Shown in pieces: positions 1 to 5,712 of a DNA stretch of 64,000 nt. Source of the stretch: Molossus alvarezi. Lineage: Eukaryota > Chordata > Mammalia > Chiroptera > Molossidae. Under the pieces are notes generated by a model that was not told where the DNA came from, made no database searches, and was given only the letters and a program-made list of their open reading frames with translations. Location of the stretch: assembly GCA_037176705.1 (NCBI GenBank), contig JBAWUJ010000129.1, positions 99,838 through 163,837 of the forward strand. The letters run 5' to 3'. Each line of letters opens with the position of its first letter. The first letter of the stretch is position 1. The position numbers and the translations under genes were made by a program.

Positions 1-237
1 CCTAGATGCCAGTGAACTGTGTGTTCTTAAAAGGGTTCAGATCTGAGGTCGTAGGTGATGTTTATATTTACTACCCTGCAATGAGAACCTAGAAACAAGT
101 CAGGACATCAAAAATCCCTCTCTTTGAAAGTCAGGGAGTTCCTGCATGTGTCAGAGAGGGTCCCCTATTTGTCTCCTGGCCTTCCACAGAATTCACCCCA
201 GGACCTGAGGTGTAATCTTTGAGTCTGATGAGTTTTT

Positions 238-244
238 TGAGTCA
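238..244 (+). promoter_or_regulatory. AP-1 consensus TGAGTCA
   Basis: Perfect seven-base AP-1 (Jun/Fos) consensus just left of the TGGTGC tract, invariant in all copies. The rest of 1-249 shows nothing else I can name. A seven-base match in 5.7 kb is weak evidence of function. Confidence 0.3.
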
Positions 245-258
245 TTCTTTGTTGTTGC

Positions 259-294
259 TGGTGCTGGTGCTGGTGCTGGTGCTGGTGCTGGTGC
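259..294 (+). repeat. TGGTGC hexamer minisatellite, n=6 (copy 1)
   Basis: Six perfect TGGTGC hexamers preceded by GTT triplets and followed by GGGTCC. This is the main length-variable site of the monomer. On the + strand it gives a frame of alternating Leu and Val (about 72 codons from ATG 228) that would look like a membrane segment, but the length changes with the repeat and nothing else supports translation. Confidence 0.97.
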
Positions 295-383
295 GGGTCC
301 TGGTGTTGGTGGTGCTTCTGCTGCAGCTGCTGCTGCCGCTGCTGCCGCTGCTGGTGCTGCTGCTGCTGCTGTTGCTGGTTCTT
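295..383 (+). repeat. CTG/CAG-rich triplet tract
   Basis: Imperfect CTG triplets with interspersed GTG, CCG and GTT directly follow the hexamer tract; the longest pure run is five CTG triplets near 358-372. The complementary strand is CAG-rich. Triplets of this class form hairpins and are prone to slippage. Yet all copies agree here except a single G-to-A change in copy 2, so instability is confined to the adjacent hexamers. Confidence 0.9.
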
Positions 384-585
384 CAGTTAATCCTCACCCG
401 AGGGTATTTCCTTGATTTGCAGTTGGACACTGAAATGGCAGGATAATTCTGGGAGAAGAGGAACGGAGAAACCGAGGCAGGAAAGTTAAACAGAGCCAAA
501 GAGCTTTGCGGGACGTGTTTAGCAGGGCCTTGTCTTGAGAACCAGGCCAACAGACTCTATTTGTCACAGAAGTGTGCAGCAGAGG

Positions 586-690
586 AGGGGGCACGGAAGG
601 GGAGAGGGGGAGAATTCAGACACCACTCATCCTGAAGTTGTTGGGACAGCAGGGAGGGAGGGAGGGAGAGAGGAAGGAGGAAAGAAGAGT
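586..690 (+). other. Purine-rich stretch with four-run G-tract
   Basis: Runs of G and A broken by about 25 ordinary bases (603-650). At 652-667 there are four GGG runs separated by single A residues, the arrangement that best favours a parallel G-quadruplex. Position 672 just after it is polymorphic between copies (G or C). Immediately downstream at 703-728 lie three imperfect CCAAGCAA-type repeats. No other element is visible between 384 and 900. Confidence 0.6.
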
Positions 691-918
691 GTAAAGGAAT
701 GGACCAAGCAACCAAGCAACCAAGCGACAAAAGAGGCAGGTCCTTCCCAGGAATAGACCAAAGAAAAGGGGAGACTTTTGGAGTCCAACTGCACCAGGAA
801 TATCTAGGCGAGGAACTCAAACACAAAAACTTCCAGACAGAAGGGGATGTGAGGCAGAAAAGGCTCTTTAGATGAGCTGACAGCCTGCCTGTGCTTCCTA
901 GGCCAGACGCGTAGGTGG

Positions 919-1007
919 GCTCGCTCCGTTTCCGTAATAAATGTGCATGAGTTCAGGTTGTGCTCCATTCACTTGCACTCACGTTGCAATAAATTCACGG
1001 AGCGAGC
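919..1007. repeat. 89 bp inverted repeat with perfect 11 bp arms
   Basis: GCTCGCTCCGT at 919-929 is exactly complementary to ACGGAGCGAGC at 997-1007, with a 67 nt loop. Inside the loop a further six-pair helix is possible (940-945 with 980-985, one G-U), so an RNA copy could fold as an interrupted hairpin. Two AATAAA hexamers (936-941 and 988-993) sit in the two halves of the loop. The structure is identical in all twelve copies. It could be a structured RNA element, a tiny foldback remnant or chance; no target-site duplication is evident. Confidence 0.55.
936..941 (+). terminator. AATAAA hexamer, possible poly(A) signal
   Basis: Canonical cleavage/polyadenylation hexamer followed by T/G-rich sequence (TGTGC, GGTTGTGC) within 30 nt. 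A second AATAAA lies at 988-993. Function is unproven. Confidence 0.3.
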
Positions 1008-1569
1008 GGAAAGCAGATGTTATGTGCAGTGTCTCCTCCACCTCCTTCCCCATGAGAACACAAAGATCCAGTCTGGGGACAGCCCTCTGCCGGTGATTCA
1101 GGGGATCGTCCAGTCACACCTCTCTGGTGTCTGTGAGCGGCGGTGCAGGTCCCATTTTCATCACAGGCGGCCTTTGAGAGGGAGTGGGAGGGGGGCAGGG
1201 GGTATGGTCAAGTGGGAGGGCAGGAGGGAGCGGGAAGAGGGAACTCTGCAACACCTCATGAGTTTATTCTCTTTGGCTTTCCCCACACACTCACTGCTTC
1301 AAGAAGCAATGTGGAGTCACACCAAGATTCCCCACGGGAGAACAGGAAGGAGGGGTTGACGGCAGGCAAGTTTCCTTAGTAGGCCTCCTCCTCGCCCAGC
1401 CGCACCACTTGCCCTTGGCAGAGATTCCAGCGCCAGGCAAGGGGAGGAGTGGGGGCGAAAGCTTCACAGTGCCCAAAGGGTAGGGCCCCCGGCCCATGGG
1501 AAGCTGGAGGCAGGCGGGCCGAGCAGTAGAGGGGTGTCCCGTGGAACACATCTGCCGCTTTTCCATCGG
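1008..1569. other. Stretch with no recognisable element
   Basis: Mixed sequence, G-rich between about 1175 and 1245, with no repeat or gene I can support. The right end of a 216-codon minus-strand frame (1291-1941) falls here; see the rejected items. Confidence 0.6.
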
Positions 1570-1820
1570 ACTGGAGCTTGGTGGGTTGTCGGGGCGGCGG
1601 CCCAAACACACGGGTGGAGGGGGGCGCTCGCCTAGGGCGGGACTTTTGGGGGGGTTGCCCCGCCGGTTCGGGGCCCGCCGCCACAGGAGTGGTTCGCGGT
1701 GTCCTGCCAGGAATCCCTCCGTCACCCTCTTCAGTCCACCAAACCCCCTTTTTGTCTGGGAAAAGTGGACATGTGTAAAGAGGAGAAGCAAACGGACCAC
1801 ACAGCTCGGAGAGGCCGATT

Positions 1821-1826
1821 CACGTG
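1821..1826. promoter_or_regulatory. E-box CACGTG
   Basis: Palindromic E-box of the MYC/MAX/USF class containing a CpG, at the left side of the CpG-rich core, invariant across copies. Confidence 0.3.
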
Positions 1827-1859
1827 GATTTTGTTTCCACGCGACACAGGTGTCAAGAA

Positions 1860-1865
1860 GTAAGT
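1860..1865 (+). other. Splice-donor-like GTAAGT
   Basis: GAA followed by GTAAGT has a perfect intron side of a 5' splice site. It lies about 580 nt upstream of the strong acceptor at 2443-2444, so a first exon ending at 1859 spliced to an exon starting at 2445 is a plausible non-coding transcript model. Confidence 0.3.
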
Positions 1866-2018
1866 GTAAGGGATGAGGCCCCCACCTGCATTTCTCAGAC
1901 CCGTGAAAGTAGTTTTCATGGCAGGTACTGCCGCGTGTCATTTGCCCCTACCCTGCTCCTACACACCGCCTTCCTTTTCCCCGGGGCGCAGGTGTGCTGC
2001 TAATTGCCACCATTCAGG

Positions 2019-2053
2019 GCGGCCGCGGCCCCGCCCCCTTCGCCCCGCCCCCG
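2019..2053. promoter_or_regulatory. NotI site and GC-box cluster
   Basis: GCGGCCGC at 2019-2026 is followed by two CCCCGCCCCC-type GC boxes within 25 bp, the Sp1/KLF class of site typical of TATA-less CpG-island promoters. One NotI site per monomer means a complete digest of unmethylated DNA would give a ~5.7 kb ladder. Confidence 0.5.
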
Positions 2054-2178
2054 TCCTGACGGCCCATCCCCCTGTGCGCCGACCCGGCCAGCTGTCAACC
2101 TCCTCTGTGCGGAGCTTATCACAGCCGCCACCGGGCAGGTGCTGCGCGATTGCCACACGTCACAGTGAGGCCAGCCGG

Positions 2179-2208
2179 ATCGCATCGCATCACATCGCAT
2201 CGCATCGC
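2179..2208 (+). repeat. ATCGC pentamer microsatellite, six units
   Basis: Six ATCGC pentamers, the third reading ATCAC, giving a CpG every 5 bp. Copy number is constant in all copies, in contrast to the TGGTGC tract. The base just after it (2215) distinguishes copies 1-2 (A) from 3-11 (G). Confidence 0.95.
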
Positions 2209-2302
2209 ATCCTGACTAACGGGGCCACGGAGACGCGTGGCCCAGCGCTCGGGAGCCCGGGCTCGTGGTCGATTCACGGCAGCGGGAGGGTGCTTGGGAC
2301 AC

Positions 2303-2418
2303 TTGTCTTCTCTCCTCTGTTCTCTGCTTCTCTCTCTCTCTCGCTCGCTCTCTCTCTCTGTGTCTCTCTCTCCCGCCCCGCCCCCGTCTCCCTCTCCTCC
2401 TCTCTCTCACCCCCCTAG
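2303..2418 (+). repeat. Long CT-rich pyrimidine tract
   Basis: About 115 nt of almost pure pyrimidine on the + strand, including CT dinucleotide runs with CGCTCG and TGTG interruptions, then CCCCGCCCCC-type sequence. Copies 1-2 have two extra bases in the first CT run (2330-2341) compared with copies 3-11. Such tracts can form triplex DNA, and here the tract sits where the polypyrimidine tract of the 2443-2444 splice acceptor would be. Confidence 0.95.
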
Positions 2419-2444
2419 TCTCATAGAGCTCTCCTGTCTTGCAG

Positions 2445-2723
2445 GACAGGGAATTTCGCGGAGTCGTGGAAGGGACTGCTCCCCTAGGCCCCTCCTGTGC
2501 CGAGGAAGGTCAGGCGGGCAAGCGGATCCCCGGGCGGATTTGGGGATTTCCTCGGAGCGAGGAGGCAGCTTCTCTGTGCGATCTCGGTTCCGGCGGAGGA
2601 CACCTGCTGCGGGCAGCGAAGCCGGACCCCGGTGGCCTGGGGTTTGGGCCGGCGCCGCCGGTACGTCAACCATCCACAGGAGTGGAAACGGTCCTGGTGC
2701 ACACTGCAACTGTTTTCAGAGAG
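2445..2723 (+). ncRNA. Candidate exon of a repeated non-coding transcript
   Basis: The left edge is a strong 3' splice site: a long pyrimidine tract, then CTCCTGTCTTGCAG before 2445. The right edge is GAG followed by GTAGGG, a fair 5' splice site at 2724; a weaker donor, GTACGT, lies at 2661. The interval is 279 nt and CpG-rich. Two + frames are open in copy 1, but in copies 3 and 11 a C-to-G change at 2667 makes a TGA in one of them, so coding potential is not maintained. No protein similarity is recognised. A transcript crossing the array could include this exon once per monomer. Confidence 0.3.
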
Positions 2724-2860
2724 GTAGGGACTGTCGTGTCTTAGGTCAAATAAGTACTTTTGAAACATAAGTCCATCAAATCAACGTGTTCATAGTTATT
2801 GCCTGATCCGCCCGCGCCCGCCCAGCCCCCAGCACACCAGGCCAACCCCAGCCGGCCTCG

Positions 2861-2940
2861 CCCCCCCCACCCTGACACACACACACACGCACCCCCACGG
2901 ACACGCACACCGCCCCGCCCCCCCCCACACACACTGACAC
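2861..2940 (+). repeat. C-run and CA-repeat tract
   Basis: Eight C residues, then CCTG, a short AC dinucleotide run, CA-containing spacer and a second C run (2918-2926) leading into ACACACAC. Two informative sites lie here: 2888 (C in copies 1-3 and 8; A in the rest) and 2925 (C in copies 1 and 8; A in the rest). Sequencing error is most likely in this kind of sequence, so these two alleles deserve read-level support. Confidence 0.9.
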
Positions 2941-2967
2941 AGCAGCGCCCAGTCACGGCCCGTTAGA

Positions 2968-2993
2968 GATCCGGTCCACTGGTGGACCCGGTC
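2968..2993. repeat. 26 bp near-palindrome
   Basis: GATCCGGTCCAC (2968-2979) and GTGGACCCGGTC (2982-2993) are complementary at 10 of 12 positions around a two-base TG centre; the inner seven pairs, GGTCCAC and GTGGACC, are perfect. It is invariant in all full copies. Symmetric sites of this size are commonly bound by protein dimers, but I cannot name a factor. Confidence 0.6.
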
Positions 2994-3173
2994 GCTGTCC
3001 GTTGCAGCGGCCAAGTCCGGTGCCGGGCAACCTGTCTCTCCGGTCGCCCAGGCAACCGGCGCGGTCTCGCGTCCCCCGCAAGTCGTCCTCGCTCGTTCGG
3101 TGCCTCGATCGCGTGACCGCGGTTCTGCGGGCAGACCCGGAAGCGGGCCGGAGAGAGGCACACACGCACAGAC

Positions 3174-3246
3174 ACTCCCTCCCTCCCTCGCACACAGACA
3201 CACACGGGCCTCCACACCTCCCTCGCTCCCTCCCCCCCTCCCCCCC
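3174..3246 (+). repeat. TCCC and CA simple-sequence block
   Basis: CTCCCTCCC runs, a short CACACAGACACACAC stretch and C-rich runs leading directly into the NFI palindrome. Copy 9 carries a C-to-T change here (window 48991). Confidence 0.9.
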
Positions 3247-3261
3247 TTGGCCTCTGGCCAA
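3247..3261. promoter_or_regulatory. Perfect NFI palindrome TTGGC-N5-GCCAA
   Basis: TTGGCCTCTGGCCAA matches the full dyad consensus of Nuclear Factor I (TTGGC, five bases, GCCAA) with no mismatch. It sits at the junction between the C-rich block and an AT-rich island (3258-3300) and 21 bp before an AATAAA. Invariant in every full copy. Confidence 0.5.
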
Positions 3262-3281
3262 ATACAAATACAGAATCAGTC

Positions 3282-3287
3282 AATAAA
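3282..3287 (+). terminator. AATAAA hexamer, possible poly(A) signal
   Basis: AATAAA in the only AT-rich patch of the CpG core, followed at about 25-45 nt by T-rich GTCCTGTTC-type sequence. It lies 560 nt downstream of the candidate exon and could end a short transcript from the core. Confidence 0.35.
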
Positions 3288-3500
3288 ACATTTCAATATC
3301 GCCGTGCTCTCGTCCTGTTCACGGGCTTTGCGTCAGTCTGCGGCGGCGGCGGCCCGGGCAGAGACCCTGAGAGGGCCGAGGAGATCTCCCCCTCCCTTTC
3401 GACCTGGAGAATGTTCAGTGGGCTGGCGAGGGAAGAGCGGCTGCCAGCCGCCGAGCCGGCCCGCGCGGTTTGTTTCTCACGGAAGGCTTCCGGGCCCGTG

Positions 3501-4380
3501 AGGAGGGAGACGATCTGGTGGGAGACCTAAGAGTGTAGTGAGACATCAGGAGGGATACCTCGACTGGGAACATCCTCCCTGAGGAGCAAGGGGTTCCCTT
3601 CCCACCCCGGGCCCCCACCCAGCTCAGGATCCCAGTACCAGGAAGAGACGTCCCCATCCCTTGTGGCTGTGCAAACCACCGGGAATCGAGGTCCAGGCTG
3701 AGGCTGCCGGGGTCCCAGGCAGTTCCTTTGAAAGGGCCTGCCCACGCACGGAGCTCCGGGGACCCTCTTTCTGCGGGCTGCAGAGTGGGGGTGGGTGGCA
3801 GGGAGGGACAGCGGCAGCTTGAAAGGCACCAGAGACATCCCTGGGAAGAACTGAGTCAGTCCTTTGGCATTGGGGTGAGAGCTGGAGGGGCAGCTTTGTC
3901 CCAGGCACACGTGCTGGTGGAGGCTGCTGTTCCATGGGTGAGCCCTTCCCTGGCGGGGCAGGCAGCCCGGTGGGCGGGCGCGCACCGTCCCTGGGACTCT
4001 GGTGACCTAGCACCCACTGTCTGGGCCACCCTGGTGATTGCCTGAGGCCCCGCCCCACGGCACATTCAGGCCCACCCAAGCGGTGTCCATTGATTTTTCC
4101 CTAGGATTGGCCTGTCTTGGCTCCCGCTTCACGAGGTCCTAAATTCTCTGAAACCAACAACACCTGGCCTCAGCGAGCCCCATACCTCCTCTGGCTCACT
4201 GGCCCCAGGCCTGGCAGTAGTAGCAGCCAGCGTTGGGCCCCAGCTTGACATTGCCTAGGCACCTCCAAGACCAGCACAGAAGGCAGCCATGTGTAGATCG
4301 CTTTGTAGCTTATGTCTGGTGGCCCCGGGGAGAACACACAGGGGCAGTGGCTGACCTCGCCTCGGAGCCAGCCTAGAAGA
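3501..4380. other. Stretch with no gene; one AP-1 consensus
   Basis: Moderately GC-rich unique-looking sequence with no simple repeats. TGAGTCA occurs at 3852-3858. A minus-strand CTCF-like match at 4023-4037 reads CACCAGGG then TGGCCC and fails at key core positions. Overlapping open frames on both strands (for example 3527-3985 and 3624-4079 minus) have no recognisable similarity. Confidence 0.6.
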
Positions 4381-4443
4381 GTTGGCCTTTCCTTTGCTCC
4401 TTTTCCCTTCAGAATATTACAATGGCATCCGCAGTACCTGGAG
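4381..4443 (+). other. Strong splice acceptor and small exon-like segment
   Basis: An almost uninterrupted pyrimidine tract of about 25 nt ends in CCCTTCAG at 4412, an excellent 3' splice site. A donor-like GAG then GTGGGT follows at 4443/4444, enclosing only 31 nt; the true exon could run further. An ATG in good context (ACA ATG G) at 4422 opens a 46-codon frame with no recognisable product. The base at 4431 is polymorphic (G in copies 1, 2, 3, 7; T elsewhere) and would change the third residue after Met from Ala to Ser. Confidence 0.3.
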
Positions 4444-4508
4444 GTGGGTCTTTGTGCTTCTTTCTCAATAGGCTGTACGTATGTGTTCTTTTTCTTGCTT
4501 CTCTCTTT

Positions 4509-4530
4509 CCTCCCTCCCTCCCTCCCTCTC
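4509..4530 (+). repeat. CTCCC tetramer/pentamer tract
   Basis: Short run of CCCT repeats after TTCTCTCTTT; length is constant across copies. Confidence 0.9.
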
Positions 4531-4768
4531 TGGCTAGAGCCCTTTGGGGCTCAGGGCAAGACTGAGGAAGTTGTACAGAGAGCTCCCACATGCCCACGGC
4601 CCTGTAGTCCCTGCTCTTTCTTCCCCAAGTCACACACGGGCAGGCACGCAGGCACCCAATGCGTGAATTTTCTGAGGCCCAGAGGCCTGCTGCAGAACTT
4701 AGGATGAAAACCCTACCCTGCTCTTTTCCAGAAAGACAGGCATGGGCCTAAGCAAGGTGGCCTGGCCT

Positions 4769-4820
4769 GGGCTGGGCCTGGGGAGTGGGGGTGGGGTTAG
4801 GGGGTGGGAAGGGAAGGCCA
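4769..4820 (+). other. G-run cluster, quadruplex-prone
   Basis: At least eight runs of three to five G within about 50 bp, separated by one to four bases, more than enough for several overlapping G-quadruplexes on the + strand. It includes a single GGTTAGGG, which is not a telomere repeat tract. Confidence 0.6.
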
Positions 4821-5021
4821 GGGCCACTTATTCCAAGGGAACAGCAATGGCTTGATTCAAATGCAGAGAGCCTGGGACTTTGCCTGAGGCTTCTACAACT
4901 CCCCCACACTTAGGCCACTGATTCCAAGCTGCAGGAAGGGAGCAGGGTCAGTCTGGAGCTGAAAGAGTTCGCCTCCATGTGCCAAAGCCGAAAACTGCCC
5001 TCCACCCTCTGAGAAAGGGCA

Positions 5022-5095
5022 GGGTGTGGGTGGGGGTGAGGTGGCGGTTGGGTGGTGGTGGTGGTGGTGGTGAGCGGTGGCGGTTTAGGGGTGCA
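5022..5095 (+). repeat. G-rich block with (GGT)7
   Basis: GGGTGTGGGTGGGGGTGAGG-type sequence followed by seven GGT triplets at 5051-5071. Count is constant across copies. The minus strand reads as a Thr/Pro/His low-complexity frame with no sign of being translated. Confidence 0.9.
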
Positions 5096-5310
5096 AGTGC
5101 AGGGCATCCAAGGAGAAGTTAAAGAGTCCATCTCGGCGTCATAGATTCCCCAGGCCAAACGCCGGTGTGGAGTGATGAGGGTCCAGGGAGGCCTGGTAGG
5201 GGATGAATGGACTCAGTAACCCTGTGTCTCGGTAACAACAAGCACACTCGTACTGAAACACTGTGCTCCAGCTGACGATTTTGGTAACTCACCTTTAGGT
5301 ACCCTTCACA

Positions 5311-5358
5311 TGGATGGATGGAGAGATGGTTGGGTGGGTGGGTGGATGGATGGATGGT
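5311..5358 (+). repeat. TGGA/GGGT tetramer microsatellite
   Basis: TGGA repeats, a short GAGAGATGGT interruption, three GGGT repeats, then TGGA repeats again. Length is constant in all copies. Confidence 0.95.
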
Positions 5359-5584
5359 GAGCACTGAACTGGACAGACAGGACACACCGATCCTCCCTCC
5401 GACCACCGATTTCCAAGGGTAGGTCCGGGCCTAGGACATGGGCAACCCCCCATCAAGTGAATTTAGTTAACACCTTTGTAATTTGGACCATCAGTGAGTT
5501 TAGTGTAGGTCTCTGGGTCTGTGAGGCCACTACACAGGCCTCCCCTGAGCTCGCCTGTGTTCCTATGTGTATGTGGCCCCTGCT

Positions 5585-5609
5585 ACGCGCACACGCGCGC
5601 ACACACACG
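5585..5609. other. 25 nt alternating purine-pyrimidine run (Z-DNA-prone)
   Basis: Every base from 5585 to 5609 alternates purine and pyrimidine as CG and CA steps (ACGCGCACACGCGCGCACAC and continuing). This is the composition that most readily adopts left-handed DNA under supercoiling. Identical in all full copies. The remaining sequence, 5359-5712, holds nothing else I can name. Confidence 0.6.
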
Positions 5610-5712
5610 GTACTCTCCTCCGGAGAGCCCTGACTCCTAAGTCGTGATCCAGGGGTTGTTTGAAACATCACCCCAAAGGAGTGGACCCCAGGAGGGGGAT
5701 GTGAACATATGT

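Larger units (their letters stand above)
1570..3500. promoter_or_regulatory. CpG-rich core (CpG-island-like) of the monomer
   Basis: CpG dinucleotides are dense across this interval compared with the flanks, notably at 1595-1690, 2015-2055, 2178-2280, 2445-2665, 2800-3135 and 3330-3500. It contains GC boxes, a NotI site, a CACGTG E-box and (CGG)4 near 3341. In mammals such intervals are usually CpG-island promoters or, in macrosatellites such as DXZ4 and D4Z4, islands whose methylation tracks chromatin state. CpG density was judged by eye. Confidence 0.7.
1..5712 (+). repeat. Monomer copy 1 (5712 bp), left-hand haplotype
   Basis: Reference copy. Alleles in copy 1 coordinates: TGGTGC n=6; 672 G; 1667 T; 1798 C; 2080 C; 2215 A; 2238 T; CT run 12 nt at 2330-2341; 2667 C; 2888 C; 2925 C (nine-C run); 3684 A; 4362 T; 4431 G; 5141 A; 5233 T. 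With copy 2 it carries a block of alleles absent from copies 3-11 (1667 T, 1798 C, 2215 A, 2238 T, longer CT run, 3684 A, 4362 T). It also shares the rare nine-C run with copy 8 only, and 5233 T with copy 7 only. The CpG-rich core is 1570-3500. Confidence 0.97.

Noticed and set aside
228..446. Leu-Val-rich frame that resembles a signal or membrane segment
   Set aside because: It is a translation of the TGGTGC/CTG repeat. Its length changes with the repeat (75, 77 or 79 codons counted from the upstream TTG) and it has no conserved flanking domain.
581..594. CTCF-like match, AGAGGAGGGGGCAC on the + strand
   Set aside because: The right half of the core fits, but the essential leading CC is missing. 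A second candidate on the minus strand at 4023-4037 has a misplaced T in the G-run. Neither is strong enough to annotate without a matrix score.
703..728. CCAAGCAA repeats as a CCAAT-box promoter
   Set aside because: The words are CCAAG, not CCAAT, and form a short simple repeat.
1291..1941. 216-codon minus-strand open frame, the longest typical frame, present in every full copy
   Set aside because: It overlaps open frames on the + strand (1496-1876, 1873-2418) in GC-rich DNA where stops are rare, has Pro/Arg/Ser-rich low-complexity composition and no recognisable domain. Conservation among copies reflects overall homogeneity, not selection on the frame.
2300..2420. Resemblance of the CT tract with TGTGTCTCTCTC to the tail of carnivore tRNA-derived SINEs
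   Set aside because: There is no SINE body upstream, no A-rich/AATAAA tail after it and no target-site duplication. A CT microsatellite explains it.
4297..4439. Possible U2 snRNA gene: ~6 kb U2 arrays with a CT microsatellite are known, and ATCGCTT, an AATAT...ATGG stretch and GCAGTACCT occur in order here
   Set aside because: Only short words match; the branch-recognition region and Sm site of U2 are not present and the spacing is wrong. The matches look like chance.
4790..4810. Telomere-like GGTTAGGG
   Set aside because: A single occurrence inside a G-rich block, not a tandem TTAGGG tract.
5311..5358. Regularly spaced repeats as a CRISPR-like array
   Set aside because: They are continuous tetramers without spacers in a eukaryote-like sequence.
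1..5712. D4Z4 (DUX4) or RS447 (USP17) identity
   Set aside because: No double-homeobox frame and no ~530-codon protease frame is present in any of six frames; monomer length also differs from both.
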